The notes: generated by a model from the sequence alone, not told the origin. Shown: positions 44,725-54,700, counted from the first letter of the stretch. The stretch: 64,000 nt of DNA from Bacteroidales bacterium (GCA_012837935.1 DUQG01000003.1:62001-126000), one strand, 5' to 3'. Numbers and translations are program-made.

Positions 44725-44757
44725 CACCATAATTTCAAAAATGCAGGAACACAAACT

Positions 44758-46089
44758 ATGTTGCTCAATATTTTTACAGATGTATATTTTATCACGCCAA
44801 ATTGGGTCGATTACCTTCTACTCGCCTTGTCGATGCTGTTTTTAGTCTTCTCTGGATTTTTCGGTGCTTGGGAAGTAGCTTACTTTTCATTGAAGCCGGA
44901 AGATACCGATGAACTGCTCGAAAGTGATGAGAAAAGAGAGCGAAACGCCATTAAACTACTTAGTTCGCCACAGAAATTATTAGCAACAATTATTATCGGA
45001 AATAGTATGGCAAGCATTGCATTTATCGTACTTGCCGCCACATTTACCTATTCTGTTTTTGATTTTAGCTTACAACCTGTATGGGGTTTTATTGCACCGA
45101 TTTTAATTATTGCGTTAGTCTTACTTACTTTTGGGCAAATTATGCCGAAAGTATATGCCTCTGAACTTCCAAAGAAAACCGTATTGAAAAGTTCAAACAT
45201 TATTTTGGCTTTACAAAATTTCCTCAAACCCTTCGTTAACTTACTTGCCAACTCCAAAGTATTGGTTAATAGCCGACTGACAAAGCTCAATCTCAATCTT
45301 ATTTCTATGGATGAACTTTCGCAAGCGCTTGACCTAAGCGAAGAGCAACAGGAAGAAGACAAAGAGATGTTGGAAGGAATTATCAAGTTTGGAAATATTC
45401 AGGTGTCTGATATTATGACTTCGCGAGTTGATATGGTAAACTTGGATATTAAGCTAAATTTCAAGCAATTGCTAGAGGTGGTTATCGAATCGGGTTATTC
45501 TCGTTTGCCGGTTTATTCGGGCAGTAGAGATAATATCAAAGGTATTCTTTTCAGTAAAGACTTGTTGCCTTACTTGGACAAACCCGTTAGTTTTCGCTGG
45601 CAAAGTCTTATCCGCCAACCTTACTATGTGCCTGAAACAAAGAAGATTGACGACCTATTAAGCGAATTTCAAGAAAATCGCGTACACTTAGCCATCGTAG
45701 TCGATGAATACGGCGGCACAGCCGGATTGGTAACTTTGGAAGATATTATAGAGGAAATAGTAGGCGACATCAGCGACGAATACGACGAGGAAGAAACATT
45801 GTTCCAAAAAGTGGATAATCACACCTACATTTTCGAAGCTAAAATCTCACTCAACGACTTTTACAAAGCAACAGAGATAGACAGTGAGCAATTTGACAAA
45901 ATAACCGAAGATGTGGAAACTTTGGCGGGAATGATTTTGGAAATAAAAGGCGAAATGCCTGCCAAAAATGAGATGATTCCTTACATGCACTATGTTTTTG
46001 AAATAATGGCTGTGGATAAACGCCGTATAAAGAAAGTAAAACTGCATATTAAAAACGACCCTAACAAACCTACCGATGACGAAGCATAA
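44758..46089 (+). CDS. gldE: GldE, CNNM/CorC-type membrane protein
   Basis: A 443-residue protein with an N-terminal DUF21/CNNM membrane domain (about 10-170), two CBS domains (about 205-325, including IMTSRVDMVNLD, GYSRLPVYSGS and LAIVVDEYGGTAGLVTLEDI) and a CorC/HlyC transporter-associated C-terminal domain. Pairing with gldD at an overlapping stop/start identifies it as GldE. GldE/GldD are linked to gliding motility and T9SS function in Bacteroidota. Magnesium or cation transport is a possible biochemical role. Confidence 0.88.
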   Translation: MLLNIFTDVYFITPNWVDYLLLALSMLFLVFSGFFGAWEVAYFSLKPEDTDELLESDEKRERNAIKLLSSPQKLLATIIIGNSMASIAFIVLAATFTYSVFDFSLQPVWGFIAPILIIALVLLTFGQIMPKVYASELPKKTVLKSSNIILALQNFLKPFVNLLANSKVLVNSRLTKLNLNLISMDELSQALDLSEEQQEEDKEMLEGIIKFGNIQVSDIMTSRVDMVNLDIKLNFKQLLEVVIESGYSRLPVYSGSRDNIKGILFSKDLLPYLDKPVSFRWQSLIRQPYYVPETKKIDDLLSEFQENRVHLAIVVDEYGGTAGLVTLEDIIEEIVGDISDEYDEEETLFQKVDNHTYIFEAKISLNDFYKATEIDSEQFDKITEDVETLAGMILEIKGEMPAKNEMIPYMHYVFEIMAVDKRRIKKVKLHIKNDPNKPTDDEA

Positions 46090-46663
46090 GTTCTTAACAT
46101 ATTGCTGTGTCGTTTTTTTACTTGTGGGTGCGGGATTGCAAGCTTGCAAAGAAAAGAGCAATCCACGTCCAAAAGGCTATTTCAGGGTGGATTTACCACC
46201 ACATGAATACAGTCGTTTTGATTCCGCCGCATTTCCTTACTCGTTTGATTTTTCGCAGTCGGCTCAAATTATCACAAGACAAGAGCAAGGCGAGAAATTT
46301 TGGATTGACCTTAATTATCCGCACTTAAACGCTAATATCTATTGCAGCTATAAGCCTATTCATGCTAATTTGTTTGAGCTAAGCGAAGATACTCGAAACA
46401 TCGTGTACAAACATGCTGTACGTGCAGATGCCATCTCGGAACTTCCCTACGAAAATCCGGACAAAAAGGTTTATGCTATTCTCTACGAGTTGAGTGGAAA
46501 TGCTGCTTCGCCCTACCAATTTGTAATTACCGACAGCACAAAGCATTTTTTCAGAGCAGCACTCTATTTCGAGAGCACACCCAACAAAGACAGCATTGCC
46601 CCGATGGCAAAGTACATTGAGCAAGATATTGTACAGATAATTGAAAGTTTCGAGTGGAAATAA
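46076..46663 (+). CDS. gldD: GldD lipoprotein
   Basis: A 195-residue lipoprotein with lipobox LQAC (Cys24) followed by the family signature RPKGYFRVDLPPHEY. It overlaps the end of gldE by 14 bases, the standard arrangement. GldD is a membrane-associated component needed for gliding and T9SS in Flavobacterium. In a Bacteroidales organism it more likely serves secretion, consistent with the T9SS cargo gene at 58710. Confidence 0.9.
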   Translation: MTKHKFLTYCCVVFLLVGAGLQACKEKSNPRPKGYFRVDLPPHEYSRFDSAAFPYSFDFSQSAQIITRQEQGEKFWIDLNYPHLNANIYCSYKPIHANLFELSEDTRNIVYKHAVRADAISELPYENPDKKVYAILYELSGNAASPYQFVITDSTKHFFRAALYFESTPNKDSIAPMAKYIEQDIVQIIESFEWK

Positions 46664-46752
46664 CATCTTTTATTTAGCTTTTTTGTATATGTTTGTAACT
46701 TAGATTGACAAGATTTTTTCAATAAAAACGAATATTTCTAAAAACCACCCAT

Positions 46753-47502
46753 ATGAAAAAGTACCTATTATTTTTAGTTGTTAGCTTATTTTTCACTTTC
46801 TGCACACCCAAGCAATGGGTTTTGACCAACGCAACAACCACTGCCATCCCTATTGATGCAAGCACGGAACAATATGCAGATAAAGAGATGCAAGCCTATA
46901 TCGAACCGATTAAGCAGCAACTGGATAAAGAAATGAACCAAGTTATCGGCGAAAGTCTGCATGATATGCGCGCTGGGAAACCGGAAAGTTTGCTGTCAAA
47001 CTGGAGTTCGGATGTTTACCTGTTGGCAGCATCGGAATTTTTGAAAGAGCAAGTGGATATGTCGGTAGTAAATATGGGTAGTTTGCGTGCTCCGGTGCTC
47101 AAAGGCAATATTAGCGTAGGCACTATTTTTCAACTAATGCCTTTTGAGAATGAACTGGTTATCCTCTATTTGCGAGGTTCTGAAATTAGTAAGCTTTTTA
47201 ATATTTTTGCTTTGGAAGGTGGACAAGGTATAGGCGGATGTAGTTTCGAGATAAAAGCCAACAAAGCTATCAACTGCAAAATTCAAGGTAAAGCCATCGA
47301 AGAAAATAAACTTTACAGCATAGCTACCAATGATTTTCTGGCAGGCGGAAACGACCGCATGGTGCCGTTGGCAACACCCGAAAAACGAATTGATACAGGT
47401 CTAAAAATCAGAAATATCCTGATGGCACACGTAATCCGTGAAACTCGAAATGGTAGAAAAATTGATGCCAAGTTGGACGGCAGAATTAGCAATCAGAATT
47501 AA
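46753..47502 (+). CDS. 5'-nucleotidase C-terminal domain lipoprotein
   Basis: A 249-residue protein with lipobox FTFC (Cys17) and the nucleotide-binding C-terminal domain of UshA-type 5'-nucleotidases (SLRAPVLKGNISVGTIFQLM, FENELVILYLRGSEI, YSIATNDFLAGGND). The catalytic metallophosphatase half is missing and is encoded alone at 9382-10212. The two products may assemble in the periplasm. The gene follows gldD after 89 bases and is followed by a REP element. Confidence 0.87.
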   Translation: MKKYLLFLVVSLFFTFCTPKQWVLTNATTTAIPIDASTEQYADKEMQAYIEPIKQQLDKEMNQVIGESLHDMRAGKPESLLSNWSSDVYLLAASEFLKEQVDMSVVNMGSLRAPVLKGNISVGTIFQLMPFENELVILYLRGSEISKLFNIFALEGGQGIGGCSFEIKANKAINCKIQGKAIEENKLYSIATNDFLAGGNDRMVPLATPEKRIDTGLKIRNILMAHVIRETRNGRKIDAKLDGRISNQN

Positions 47503-47627
47503 TTGCCACGGCTTTCAAGCCGTGGATTAATCATTCTAATTCATTGAGGGGGGCTTTAGCCAAAATTTATTTATTCTTACTATTCATAGACTTGTAAATA
47601 ATCCACGCCATAAATGGTGTGGCAATT
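47503..47627. repeat. CCACGGCTTTCAAGCCGTGG REP element, copy 2
   Basis: The palindrome at 47506-47525, then GGCTTTAGCC (47552-47561), then CCACGCCATAAATGGTGTGG (47603-47622). The outer AATTGCCAC and GTGGCAATT are inverse to each other. It lies between two convergent genes. Confidence 0.75.
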
Positions 47628-50598
47628 AATCACACGGCTTCATCACCACACCTCTGTTTTTTCGTCCGTCCACTTTTACCACTATCGGTTTTTCAAAACG
47701 CACATGCCGAACATATTCCGACTCATAAACCGCAGGTTGTGCATTTAGGAAATCCAAGTCATACGTACCATCGCCCTGAAACGGATTAATGGTAAAATAC
47801 GAAACACCAAACGATGTCAAATTTTGGAAAAAATGCGTTCCTTGACTGGGGTCAATTCGGTAATTCGACAATCCGCTTTCCACGATTACACGCGCATTGC
47901 AGATATGCGACCATTTCACGGGAATACCAAGCCAAACATCACTTGAGCCCCATCTTCCCGGTCCCACAAGCACGTAATTTCGGTCTTCTTCCTGCATTTT
48001 TTTATTTACTTTTTCAATTTCATACATGATTAACTGATTTTTCGCCGGATTAAAAGCTTCCGGTTTCACATAAACCACGTCGTAAATATCATTGGTAATT
48101 CCGTGCCCCAAAGCACTTTCGCAGGTGATAATCGTGTTTTCATCCGGAATTTTCCCGATATCTTCGTGAATTGTTTCCTTGCTGTCCACAATCGGACGAA
48201 TTTGTAGCAAGTAAAAACTGTGGGTTGGTTTATCCGAATAGTCAAGATTTACCGCAAACTCAATTTCAATAGGTCGTCCCATTTCCGCATGTGCAATCCG
48301 TAAAATCTGCTTCAAAATATCCGCTAACGGAAACACATTATGCTGCAAAATATTGGCAAACGTAACCACCCTTCGCCCTTTATCAAAAATATTATCGTAA
48401 ATACGCTGGTCTTGCAGGTTAAAAGTCGAAGCAATGTATTTCAGCGTTCCATCTTCGTCGGCATCCTGCACGCGTACTTTGCTCAAGTTAAAACTATCGT
48501 CCACTTGCGGCACAAAATCAGTTTGAGTGCAATCCAACGCATAGAAATAAGTCTGAGTTTCTCGCAATGCCAAGTCAAGCGTACTCGTTTGCAGGACGTT
48601 ATTTGGATGATAAGGCGAAAAACGAAGCGTCATCCCACCATCCACAATGTATTTTCCTAACCCGACAGCAACATTCGCAATTCCTTCCTCAGCTTTTTCG
48701 GCACCGAGCGGATAGAAATTAAGCGAACGAGCCACACCCGAAAAAGATGGATAAAATCGAAGTCCGTAGCAATTCCCAACCATTTCCTGAAGCACAATCG
48801 CCATTTTTTCCTCATCAATCACATTTTTAGTCGCTTTCATATAGGATTTACTATCTTGATAGAAGACAGACGCATACACTGCCTTCACCGCTTCGGCAAT
48901 CATCATCAGCATATTAGTTTTGCTTTTGGCATCAAAAGGCACCATATAAGTAGAATAAATTCCCGCAAAAGGCTGATAATGTGAATCTTCCAACAAACTC
49001 GACGAACGCACCGCAACAGGCGTATGTACCGCACCCAAAAAGGCATAAAGGTCTGCTAACACGTTTCGTGGCAGACGTGCTTTCAGGAAATGGCGTAAAA
49101 TCTCACTATCACTCACATCCGACAAGGCGATTGGGTACAAATTGTTTTTTTCCATAAATTCCGAAAAAACATCCGTACAAAGTACCACCGTTCGTGGAAT
49201 CATCACGTCCGTATTGGGAAAATCGTCCAAAATATCGTTGGATTTTATCATCGAATCCACAAAAGCCAATCCCCGCCCTTTTCCTCCGAGTGAACCTTCG
49301 CCAATCCGTGCAAAATTGGAATATTGGTCAAATCTATCCCTGCGAAACTCAGCCACCACACCGCGGTTTTTAATTTTCCGATAGGTTACTATGGCATCAA
49401 AAATAATTTGACGCAGCCGATTCATATCGGTCTCTTCTCTGGAAGAAGGCACTTTGATATTTTCCAAAAACTCCGCCAACGGAAACATCGCACGCGAGTA
49501 GAGCCAACGAGAAATGTCATTTCCTGAAGTGTGGTAATAGAGTGAATTATCACTCACATTGAAAATCTCATCCTGCAAATCCCGTAGATTTTGTACACGC
49601 ATTTCTTCCTCGCCCGTTTCCGGATTTCGAAATACAAAATCGCCGAAACCAAAGTTATTCGTGATCATTTCCATCAATTCCACCATCGGCTTTTTGGAGA
49701 GCTTGTGTACAAAAGCCGCATTTTGTTCATCGGCAAGCTGATGGTTACTATCGTCTGTGGACTGTACTATCAGCGGCATATGCAGATCATGCTTTCTGAT
49801 TTCTTTACACAGTTCTATTCCGGCATAGTTGCTTTTTACACCATTTTTCATAAAACTCACATCGGTAATGACACCGAGCATGTTTTTTTTATATTTATTG
49901 TAAATGGCAATGGCTTCTTCGTAATTTCGTGCCATCAAAATTTTTGGTCTGCCACGCATACGCAACATCTGCTCATGCTCATTCAGTGCTTCCGTCATAA
50001 AAGAGCGTGATTGAATAAATATATGCTTATACAAATGCGGCAACAACGATGAATAAAACCGCACAGAATCCTCCACAAATAAAATCACCTGAACACCCAC
50101 GGAATCCACATCTTCCCGGACATTCATCTTATCCTCTATCAACTTCACAATAGCAAGTAGTAAATCCGAATTTCCCAACCAACTAAACACATAATCAATC
50201 GCACTCAAATCTTCCTTAGCAATGCGTTCCGAGACCATTCTCGAAAATGGCGTAAGCACTACAATCGGGATATCGTGATAGTCGGCTTTCACTTTTTTTG
50301 CCCACTCAAAAGGATTTACACTGTCGCCACTCGGCATGGAAATAATCAGTTCGAAAGTATGTTCTTTCAACGCCTTATTTGCCTCTTCCTCACTTCCCAC
50401 AAGCGTAAATCGCGGTGGATAGCGCAAGTTAAGCAAAGTATATTCATTGAAAATTTGTTCATCCACTCGCCCGTCTTCTTCCAAGGCAAATGCATCGTAC
50501 TTGCTGGCATAGAGCAAGATATTATAAATTCGATGCCGCATCAGACTGGCAAAAGAAGTGTCTTTGAAATAGAGTTTTTTAATGGAATTGGTATTCAT
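47626..50598 (-). CDS. PEP-synthase-like protein with receiver-like N-terminal domains
   Basis: A 990-residue protein. Residues 60-160 look like a degenerate receiver fold. Residues 168-312 form a second receiver with acidic Glu176/Asp177, candidate phospho-acceptor Asp246 (GVITDVSF), and a Lys near 299-303. A PEP/pyruvate-binding ATP-grasp domain follows (EGSLGGKGRGLAFVDSMI, AVRSSSLLEDSHYQPFAGIY). The phosphohistidine swivel domain (GGxTSHAA type) and the PEP-binding barrel of real PEP synthases are not seen. The C-terminal 200 residues (YVLVGPGRWGSSDVWLGIP) are unassigned. A regulatory or dikinase-like phosphotransfer role is possible. Confidence 0.75.
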   Translation of the reverse strand: MNTNSIKKLYFKDTSFASLMRHRIYNILLYASKYDAFALEEDGRVDEQIFNEYTLLNLRYPPRFTLVGSEEEANKALKEHTFELIISMPSGDSVNPFEWAKKVKADYHDIPIVVLTPFSRMVSERIAKEDLSAIDYVFSWLGNSDLLLAIVKLIEDKMNVREDVDSVGVQVILFVEDSVRFYSSLLPHLYKHIFIQSRSFMTEALNEHEQMLRMRGRPKILMARNYEEAIAIYNKYKKNMLGVITDVSFMKNGVKSNYAGIELCKEIRKHDLHMPLIVQSTDDSNHQLADEQNAAFVHKLSKKPMVELMEMITNNFGFGDFVFRNPETGEEEMRVQNLRDLQDEIFNVSDNSLYYHTSGNDISRWLYSRAMFPLAEFLENIKVPSSREETDMNRLRQIIFDAIVTYRKIKNRGVVAEFRRDRFDQYSNFARIGEGSLGGKGRGLAFVDSMIKSNDILDDFPNTDVMIPRTVVLCTDVFSEFMEKNNLYPIALSDVSDSEILRHFLKARLPRNVLADLYAFLGAVHTPVAVRSSSLLEDSHYQPFAGIYSTYMVPFDAKSKTNMLMMIAEAVKAVYASVFYQDSKSYMKATKNVIDEEKMAIVLQEMVGNCYGLRFYPSFSGVARSLNFYPLGAEKAEEGIANVAVGLGKYIVDGGMTLRFSPYHPNNVLQTSTLDLALRETQTYFYALDCTQTDFVPQVDDSFNLSKVRVQDADEDGTLKYIASTFNLQDQRIYDNIFDKGRRVVTFANILQHNVFPLADILKQILRIAHAEMGRPIEIEFAVNLDYSDKPTHSFYLLQIRPIVDSKETIHEDIGKIPDENTIITCESALGHGITNDIYDVVYVKPEAFNPAKNQLIMYEIEKVNKKMQEEDRNYVLVGPGRWGSSDVWLGIPVKWSHICNARVIVESGLSNYRIDPSQGTHFFQNLTSFGVSYFTINPFQGDGTYDLDFLNAQPAVYESEYVRHVRFEKPIVVKVDGRKNRGVVMKPCD

Positions 50599-50937
50599 TG
50601 GATTTACAATATGTGATTGACAATTTACGATTGATTTATAATCATTTGAATGCAGGAAAGCTAACTTCCCTTTTCAAGTAAAATATTTTTCAAAAATAAT
50701 TGAAATTATTTGATTATCACAAATAAAAACACTAAACTTGCATAACAATCTAAATGCAACTAACGTAGCTATTTTATCTGTTATTCTGATATTCTCGCAC
50801 ATAGAAAACTGCGTTTTTAGATAATTTTACTTACATTTTGTCACAAATATTAATATTTACGCCTATTTCACAAAAAAGCATTTTCAGGAAAAAATTCAAA
50901 ATATCAATTTTTCACAATACTAATTATATTTATAACC
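50599..50937. promoter_or_regulatory. Divergent control region between the PEPS-like gene and gdhA
   Basis: A 339-base AT-rich spacer between divergently transcribed genes. It must hold both promoters. I see no recognised riboswitch, palindromic repeat cluster or clear TAnnTTTG box and no coding potential. Confidence 0.3.
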
Positions 50938-52269
50938 ATGAATCTAGAAAAAATAATGCAACAGCTCGAAGCGAAGCATCCGGGCGAACAAGAGTACTTA
51001 CAAGCTGTAAGAGAAGTGCTTATGACCATTGAAGAGGTTTACAATCAGCATCCTGAGTTTGAAAAGGCTAAAATTGCCGAGCGTATGGTTGAACCCGACC
51101 GTATTTTCACGTTCAAAGTGCCTTGGGTGGACGACCACGGCGAAGTTCACGTGAACTTGGGCTACCGCGTGCAATACAACAATGCCATTGGTCCCTACAA
51201 AGGCGGAATTCGTTTTCACCCTTCCGTAAATCTTTCTATTTTGAAATTTTTAGGTTTTGAGCAAACTTTCAAAAATGCCTTGACTACGCTACCTATGGGT
51301 GGTGGAAAAGGTGGTTCTGATTTTAATCCACGCGGTAAATCAGACGGCGAAGTAATGCGTTTCTGCCAAGCTTTTATCACGGAACTTTGGCAACATATCG
51401 GCGAAAATACCGATGTCCCTGCCGGAGATATTGGTGTTGGTGCTCGTGAAGTAGGTTATATGTATGGCATGTATCGCAAATTGGCTCACGTGAATACAGG
51501 TGTATTTACGGGTAAAGGTTTAGAATACGGCGGTTCACTAATTCGTCCGGAAGCAACAGGTTTTGGCGCTATGTATTTTGTAAAACAGATGCTTGAAACC
51601 GCCGGCGACAACATTAAAGGAAAAACCATTGCCGTATCCGGTTTTGGGAATGTGGCGTGGGGAGCAGTAACAAAAGCTACCGAAATGGGTGCAAAAGTAG
51701 TTACTATTTCCGGTCCTGACGGATATGTATTCGACGAAAATGGAATTTCGGGAGAAAAAATCGACTATATGCTCGAACTTCGTGCTACTTGCAACGACGT
51801 AGTGGCACCGTATGCAGAGAAATTTGGTGCGAAATTCGTTCCCGGTCGCAAACCTTGGGAAGTAAAAGTGGATATTGCTATGCCATGTGCTACTCAAAAT
51901 GAGCTAAACGGCGATGACGCTAAAAACATCGTAGCTAACGGAACAAAATACGTGGCAGAAGTTTCCAATATGGGTTGTACACCGGAAGCTATCGATATGT
52001 TTATAGAAAATAAAGTAATCTATGGTCCGGGCAAAGCCGTGAATGCAGGTGGCGTAGCCACTTCCGGTTTGGAAATGACACAAAATGCCATGCATCTTTC
52101 TTGGCCTGCCGAAGAAGTGGACGCGAAACTAAAACAAATCATGAGCGACATCCACAACCAATGTGTAAAATACGGCACGGAAGGCACATATATCAACTAT
52201 ATGAAAGGTGCGAACATTGCCGGATTTATGAAAGTAGCCAAAGCGATGTTAGCACAAGGTGTGGTGTAG
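50938..52269 (+). CDS. gdhA: NADP-specific glutamate dehydrogenase
   Basis: A 443-residue hexameric GDH that aminates 2-oxoglutarate. The N-terminal dimerisation segment is followed by the substrate site (GYRVQYNNAIGPYKGGIRFH) and the catalytic lysine region LPMGGGKGGSDFNPRGKSD. A Rossmann domain follows (VSGFGNVAWGA), with the C-terminal NAGGVATSGLEMTQNAMHLS. Length and the KGGSDF variant match the bacterial NADP-type enzyme. It has its own terminator, so it is monocistronic. Confidence 0.94.
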   Translation: MNLEKIMQQLEAKHPGEQEYLQAVREVLMTIEEVYNQHPEFEKAKIAERMVEPDRIFTFKVPWVDDHGEVHVNLGYRVQYNNAIGPYKGGIRFHPSVNLSILKFLGFEQTFKNALTTLPMGGGKGGSDFNPRGKSDGEVMRFCQAFITELWQHIGENTDVPAGDIGVGAREVGYMYGMYRKLAHVNTGVFTGKGLEYGGSLIRPEATGFGAMYFVKQMLETAGDNIKGKTIAVSGFGNVAWGAVTKATEMGAKVVTISGPDGYVFDENGISGEKIDYMLELRATCNDVVAPYAEKFGAKFVPGRKPWEVKVDIAMPCATQNELNGDDAKNIVANGTKYVAEVSNMGCTPEAIDMFIENKVIYGPGKAVNAGGVATSGLEMTQNAMHLSWPAEEVDAKLKQIMSDIHNQCVKYGTEGTYINYMKGANIAGFMKVAKAMLAQGVV

Positions 52270-52292
52270 ATTGTACTTATTCAATAAATAAT

Positions 52293-52330
52293 AAAATTGC
52301 TCTTGAGTTTTCAGGAGCAATTTTTATTTT
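52293..52330 (+). terminator. gdhA terminator
   Basis: AAAATTGCTC (52293-52302) pairs with GAGCAATTTT (52315-52324) and is followed by T-rich sequence. Confidence 0.8.
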
Positions 52331-52335
52331 TACAC

Positions 52336-52366
52336 CCAGCAACTGGCTTTAAGCCAGGCTCTGGAT
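52336..52366. repeat. CTGGCTTTAAGCCAG-type REP element, copy 3
   Basis: CTGGCTTTAAGCCAG (52343-52357) with CTCTGGA following, almost identical to 3147-3168. It lies between the convergent gdhA and purN genes. Confidence 0.7.
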
Positions 52367-52383
52367 ATATACTTCCAGTTTTT

Positions 52384-52950
52384 TCACCCAAAAACTTCTT
52401 CTATTACTTTTGGGAAATACTCATATTCAAGCTTATGCACTTTTTGAGCAATATCATCTTCAGTGTCAGTCGGTTCTACAGTACATTTTGCCTGAAAAAT
52501 AATATTTCCTTCATCGTAATTCCTATTTACATAATGAATGGTAATACCGCTTTCTGTTTCTCCGGCTGCTTTTACCGCACGATGCACATAACTGCCATAC
52601 ATACCTTTGCCGCCAAACTTAGGCAAAAGCGCCGGATGGATATTAATAATCTTATCGGGGAACGCACTTATCAGCAGTTCCGGCACTTTCAAGAGAAATC
52701 CGGCCAAAACAATAGCATTAATATTATACTTTCTTAGAACATTCAAAACAGCTTCACCCGTTTCAAAATCAGATTTCGGAAGTGTTATCGATTTGATATT
52801 TAGCTTTTTAGCTCTTTCATGCACATAAGCATTTGCACGATTAGAAACAATAAGTGGAAAGTGTAATAAATCCGAATTTTGAAAATATTGAATAATATTC
52901 TCGGCATTTGACCCGGAGCCCGAAGCAAATATTGCGATATTTTTTGGCAT
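52384..52950 (-). CDS. purN: Phosphoribosylglycinamide formyltransferase
   Basis: A 188-residue GART enzyme of purine synthesis, transferring formyl from 10-formyl-THF to GAR. It shows the phosphate loop FASGSGSNAENI, the catalytic Asn/His in IINIHPALLPKFGGKGMYG, and Asp in HYVNRNYDEGNII. I start at the ATG whose first base is 52950, since MPKNIAIFASGSGSN matches the family start. It is divergent from acpP, the arrangement common in Bacteroidales. Confidence 0.94.
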   Translation of the reverse strand: MPKNIAIFASGSGSNAENIIQYFQNSDLLHFPLIVSNRANAYVHERAKKLNIKSITLPKSDFETGEAVLNVLRKYNINAIVLAGFLLKVPELLISAFPDKIINIHPALLPKFGGKGMYGSYVHRAVKAAGETESGITIHYVNRNYDEGNIIFQAKCTVEPTDTEDDIAQKVHKLEYEYFPKVIEEVFG

Positions 52951-53040
52951 TTTTATGCGTTTCTTGCTCAATTCCCTTAGAAATGTGCAGTTTTTTGTGC
53001 TTTTTTAAGAAAATTTGGCGGTAATTACTGAAAAAATGGT

Positions 53041-53048
53041 TATCTTTG
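53041..53048 (+). promoter_or_regulatory. -7 box TATCTTTG for acpP
   Basis: TATCTTTG matches TAnnTTTG. It lies 52 bases before the acpP ATG, with TTTGG at 53014-53018 as a possible -33 box (slightly long spacing). Confidence 0.7.
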
Positions 53049-53099
53049 CAGCGCAAATTTATAAAACAAATTTTATTTATTCACTAAAAAAGAAAAATT

Positions 53100-53336
53100 A
53101 TGTCAGAAATTGCAGAAAAAGTAAAAGCTATCATCGTTGATAAATTAGGCGTTGACGAAGCAGATGTTGTTGAAACAGCAAGTTTTACAAATGACCTTGG
53201 TGCTGATTCTTTAGACACAGTGGAATTAATCATGGAATTCGAAAAAGAATTTGGTATCTCAATTCCTGATGAAGAAGCACAAAAAATCTCAACCGTAGGC
53301 GACGCTATCGCTCACGTAGAAGCTTTGAAAAAATAA
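53100..53336 (+). CDS. acpP: Acyl carrier protein
   Basis: A 78-residue acidic four-helix carrier with the phosphopantetheine attachment site [10 protein letters not shown] (Ser37). It delivers acyl chains in fatty acid synthesis. It is followed after 19 bases by fabF and then rnc, the conserved acpP-fabF-rnc order. A good promoter box precedes it. Confidence 0.97.
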   Translation: MSEIAEKVKAIIVDKLGVDEADVVETASFTNDLGADSLDTVELIMEFEKEFGISIPDEEAQKISTVGDAIAHVEALKK

Positions 53337-53355
53337 TTTTCCAAAAAACATTTTT

Positions 53356-54618
53356 ATGGAATTAAAAAGAGTTGTGGTAACCGGTGTCGGTGCTATTACT
53401 CCATTAGGACTTACTGCCACGGAAACGTGGCAGAATGTTCTTAATGGTGTTAGTGGTGCTGCTCCTATTACCTATTTTGACGCATCAGCGTTCAAAACAC
53501 AGTTTGCTTGTGAAGTAAAAGGTTTTGACCCATTACAATATTTTGACCGCAAGGAAGCTCGCAAGATGGACCTTTACACTCAGTATGCCCTTGCAGCAAC
53601 CAAAGAAGCTCTTGAACACAGCGGTCTTGACCTTGAAACGGTCGATAAAGACGAAGTTGGAGTGGTGTTTTCTGCCGGAATTGGTGGGATTAACACATTC
53701 GAGCAAGAAGTGGGCTACTACTACACCCACATAGAGCAAGGTCCACGGTTCAATCCGTTTTTTATCCCAAAAATGATTTCGGATATCGCTGCCGGACGGA
53801 TTTCTATCCAGTACGGTTTTCGAGGTCCCAACTATTCCACAGCATCAGCCTGTGCATCATCCAACCACGGTATTATCCAAGCATTCAACCACATCAGACT
53901 GAGCGAAGCAAAAGTGATGGTAGCCGGAGGTTCCGAAGCAGCTATTACACCTGCAGGAATGGGCGGATTTAACTCAATGACAGCTATTTCTACCCGTAAC
54001 GACGATCCTCAAGGTGCTTCACGCCCGTTCAGCAAAAGTCGTGACGGATTTGTGATGGGCGAAGGTGCCGGTGCTCTTATTCTTGAAGAGTACGAACACG
54101 CTGTAGCTCGTGGTGCAAACATCTTATGTGAAATTGTGGGTGCGGGAATGTCTGCCGACGCTTTCCACCTTACAGCTACTCATCCGGAAGGATTAGGTGC
54201 CGTATTGGTTATGCAACGTGCACTAAAAAGCGCCAACATGGACGCTTCTGAAGTGGATGTTGTAAGCGTTCACGGTACTTCTACACCCGTTGGTGACATT
54301 GGCGAAGTGAAAGCTATTCAGCAAGTATTTGGCGAACATGCCTATAAACTGAACATCACTGCTACAAAATCAATGACCGGACACCTTTTAGGTGCTGCCG
54401 GAGCAGTAGAAGGTATTGTTGGTATCTTTTCCATTTTGAATAATGTAGTGCCACCGACAATCAACTTCCACGAAGGAGATGAAGATCCGGAAATTGACTA
54501 CAATTTGAATTTCACTTTCAACAAAGCTCAAGAACGCAAAGTAAATGTGGTGCTTTCCAATACCTTTGGTTTTGGTGGACACAATGCTTGTGTATTGTTC
54601 AAGAGATTTGAAGCTTAA
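53356..54618 (+). CDS. fabF: 3-oxoacyl-[ACP] synthase II
   Basis: A 420-residue condensing enzyme elongating fatty acids. The catalytic triad is visible: Cys166 in SACASSNHG, His306 in SVHGTSTPVGD and His343 in MTGHLLGAAG. The thiolase fold is complete, with the C-terminal NTFGFGGHNACVLF. It is cotranscribed with acpP. Confidence 0.96.
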   Translation: MELKRVVVTGVGAITPLGLTATETWQNVLNGVSGAAPITYFDASAFKTQFACEVKGFDPLQYFDRKEARKMDLYTQYALAATKEALEHSGLDLETVDKDEVGVVFSAGIGGINTFEQEVGYYYTHIEQGPRFNPFFIPKMISDIAAGRISIQYGFRGPNYSTASACASSNHGIIQAFNHIRLSEAKVMVAGGSEAAITPAGMGGFNSMTAISTRNDDPQGASRPFSKSRDGFVMGEGAGALILEEYEHAVARGANILCEIVGAGMSADAFHLTATHPEGLGAVLVMQRALKSANMDASEVDVVSVHGTSTPVGDIGEVKAIQQVFGEHAYKLNITATKSMTGHLLGAAGAVEGIVGIFSILNNVVPPTINFHEGDEDPEIDYNLNFTFNKAQERKVNVVLSNTFGFGGHNACVLFKRFEA

Positions 54619-54700
54619 TCTTCTTTACGGTAATTTTTCCGAAAAGAGAAAAACAAGCTAACTCAAAGTCTTGGTTTTACAAGTCTTTTTGTCTAAAGAT

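Noticed and set aside
44722-44757. TTG start at 44722 for gldE
   Set aside because: The TTG is part of a TACATTTG promoter box, so it is upstream of or at the transcription start.
47626-50598. Naming the gene ppsA (PEP synthase)
   Set aside because: The mobile phosphohistidine domain and PEP-binding barrel needed for that reaction are not visible.
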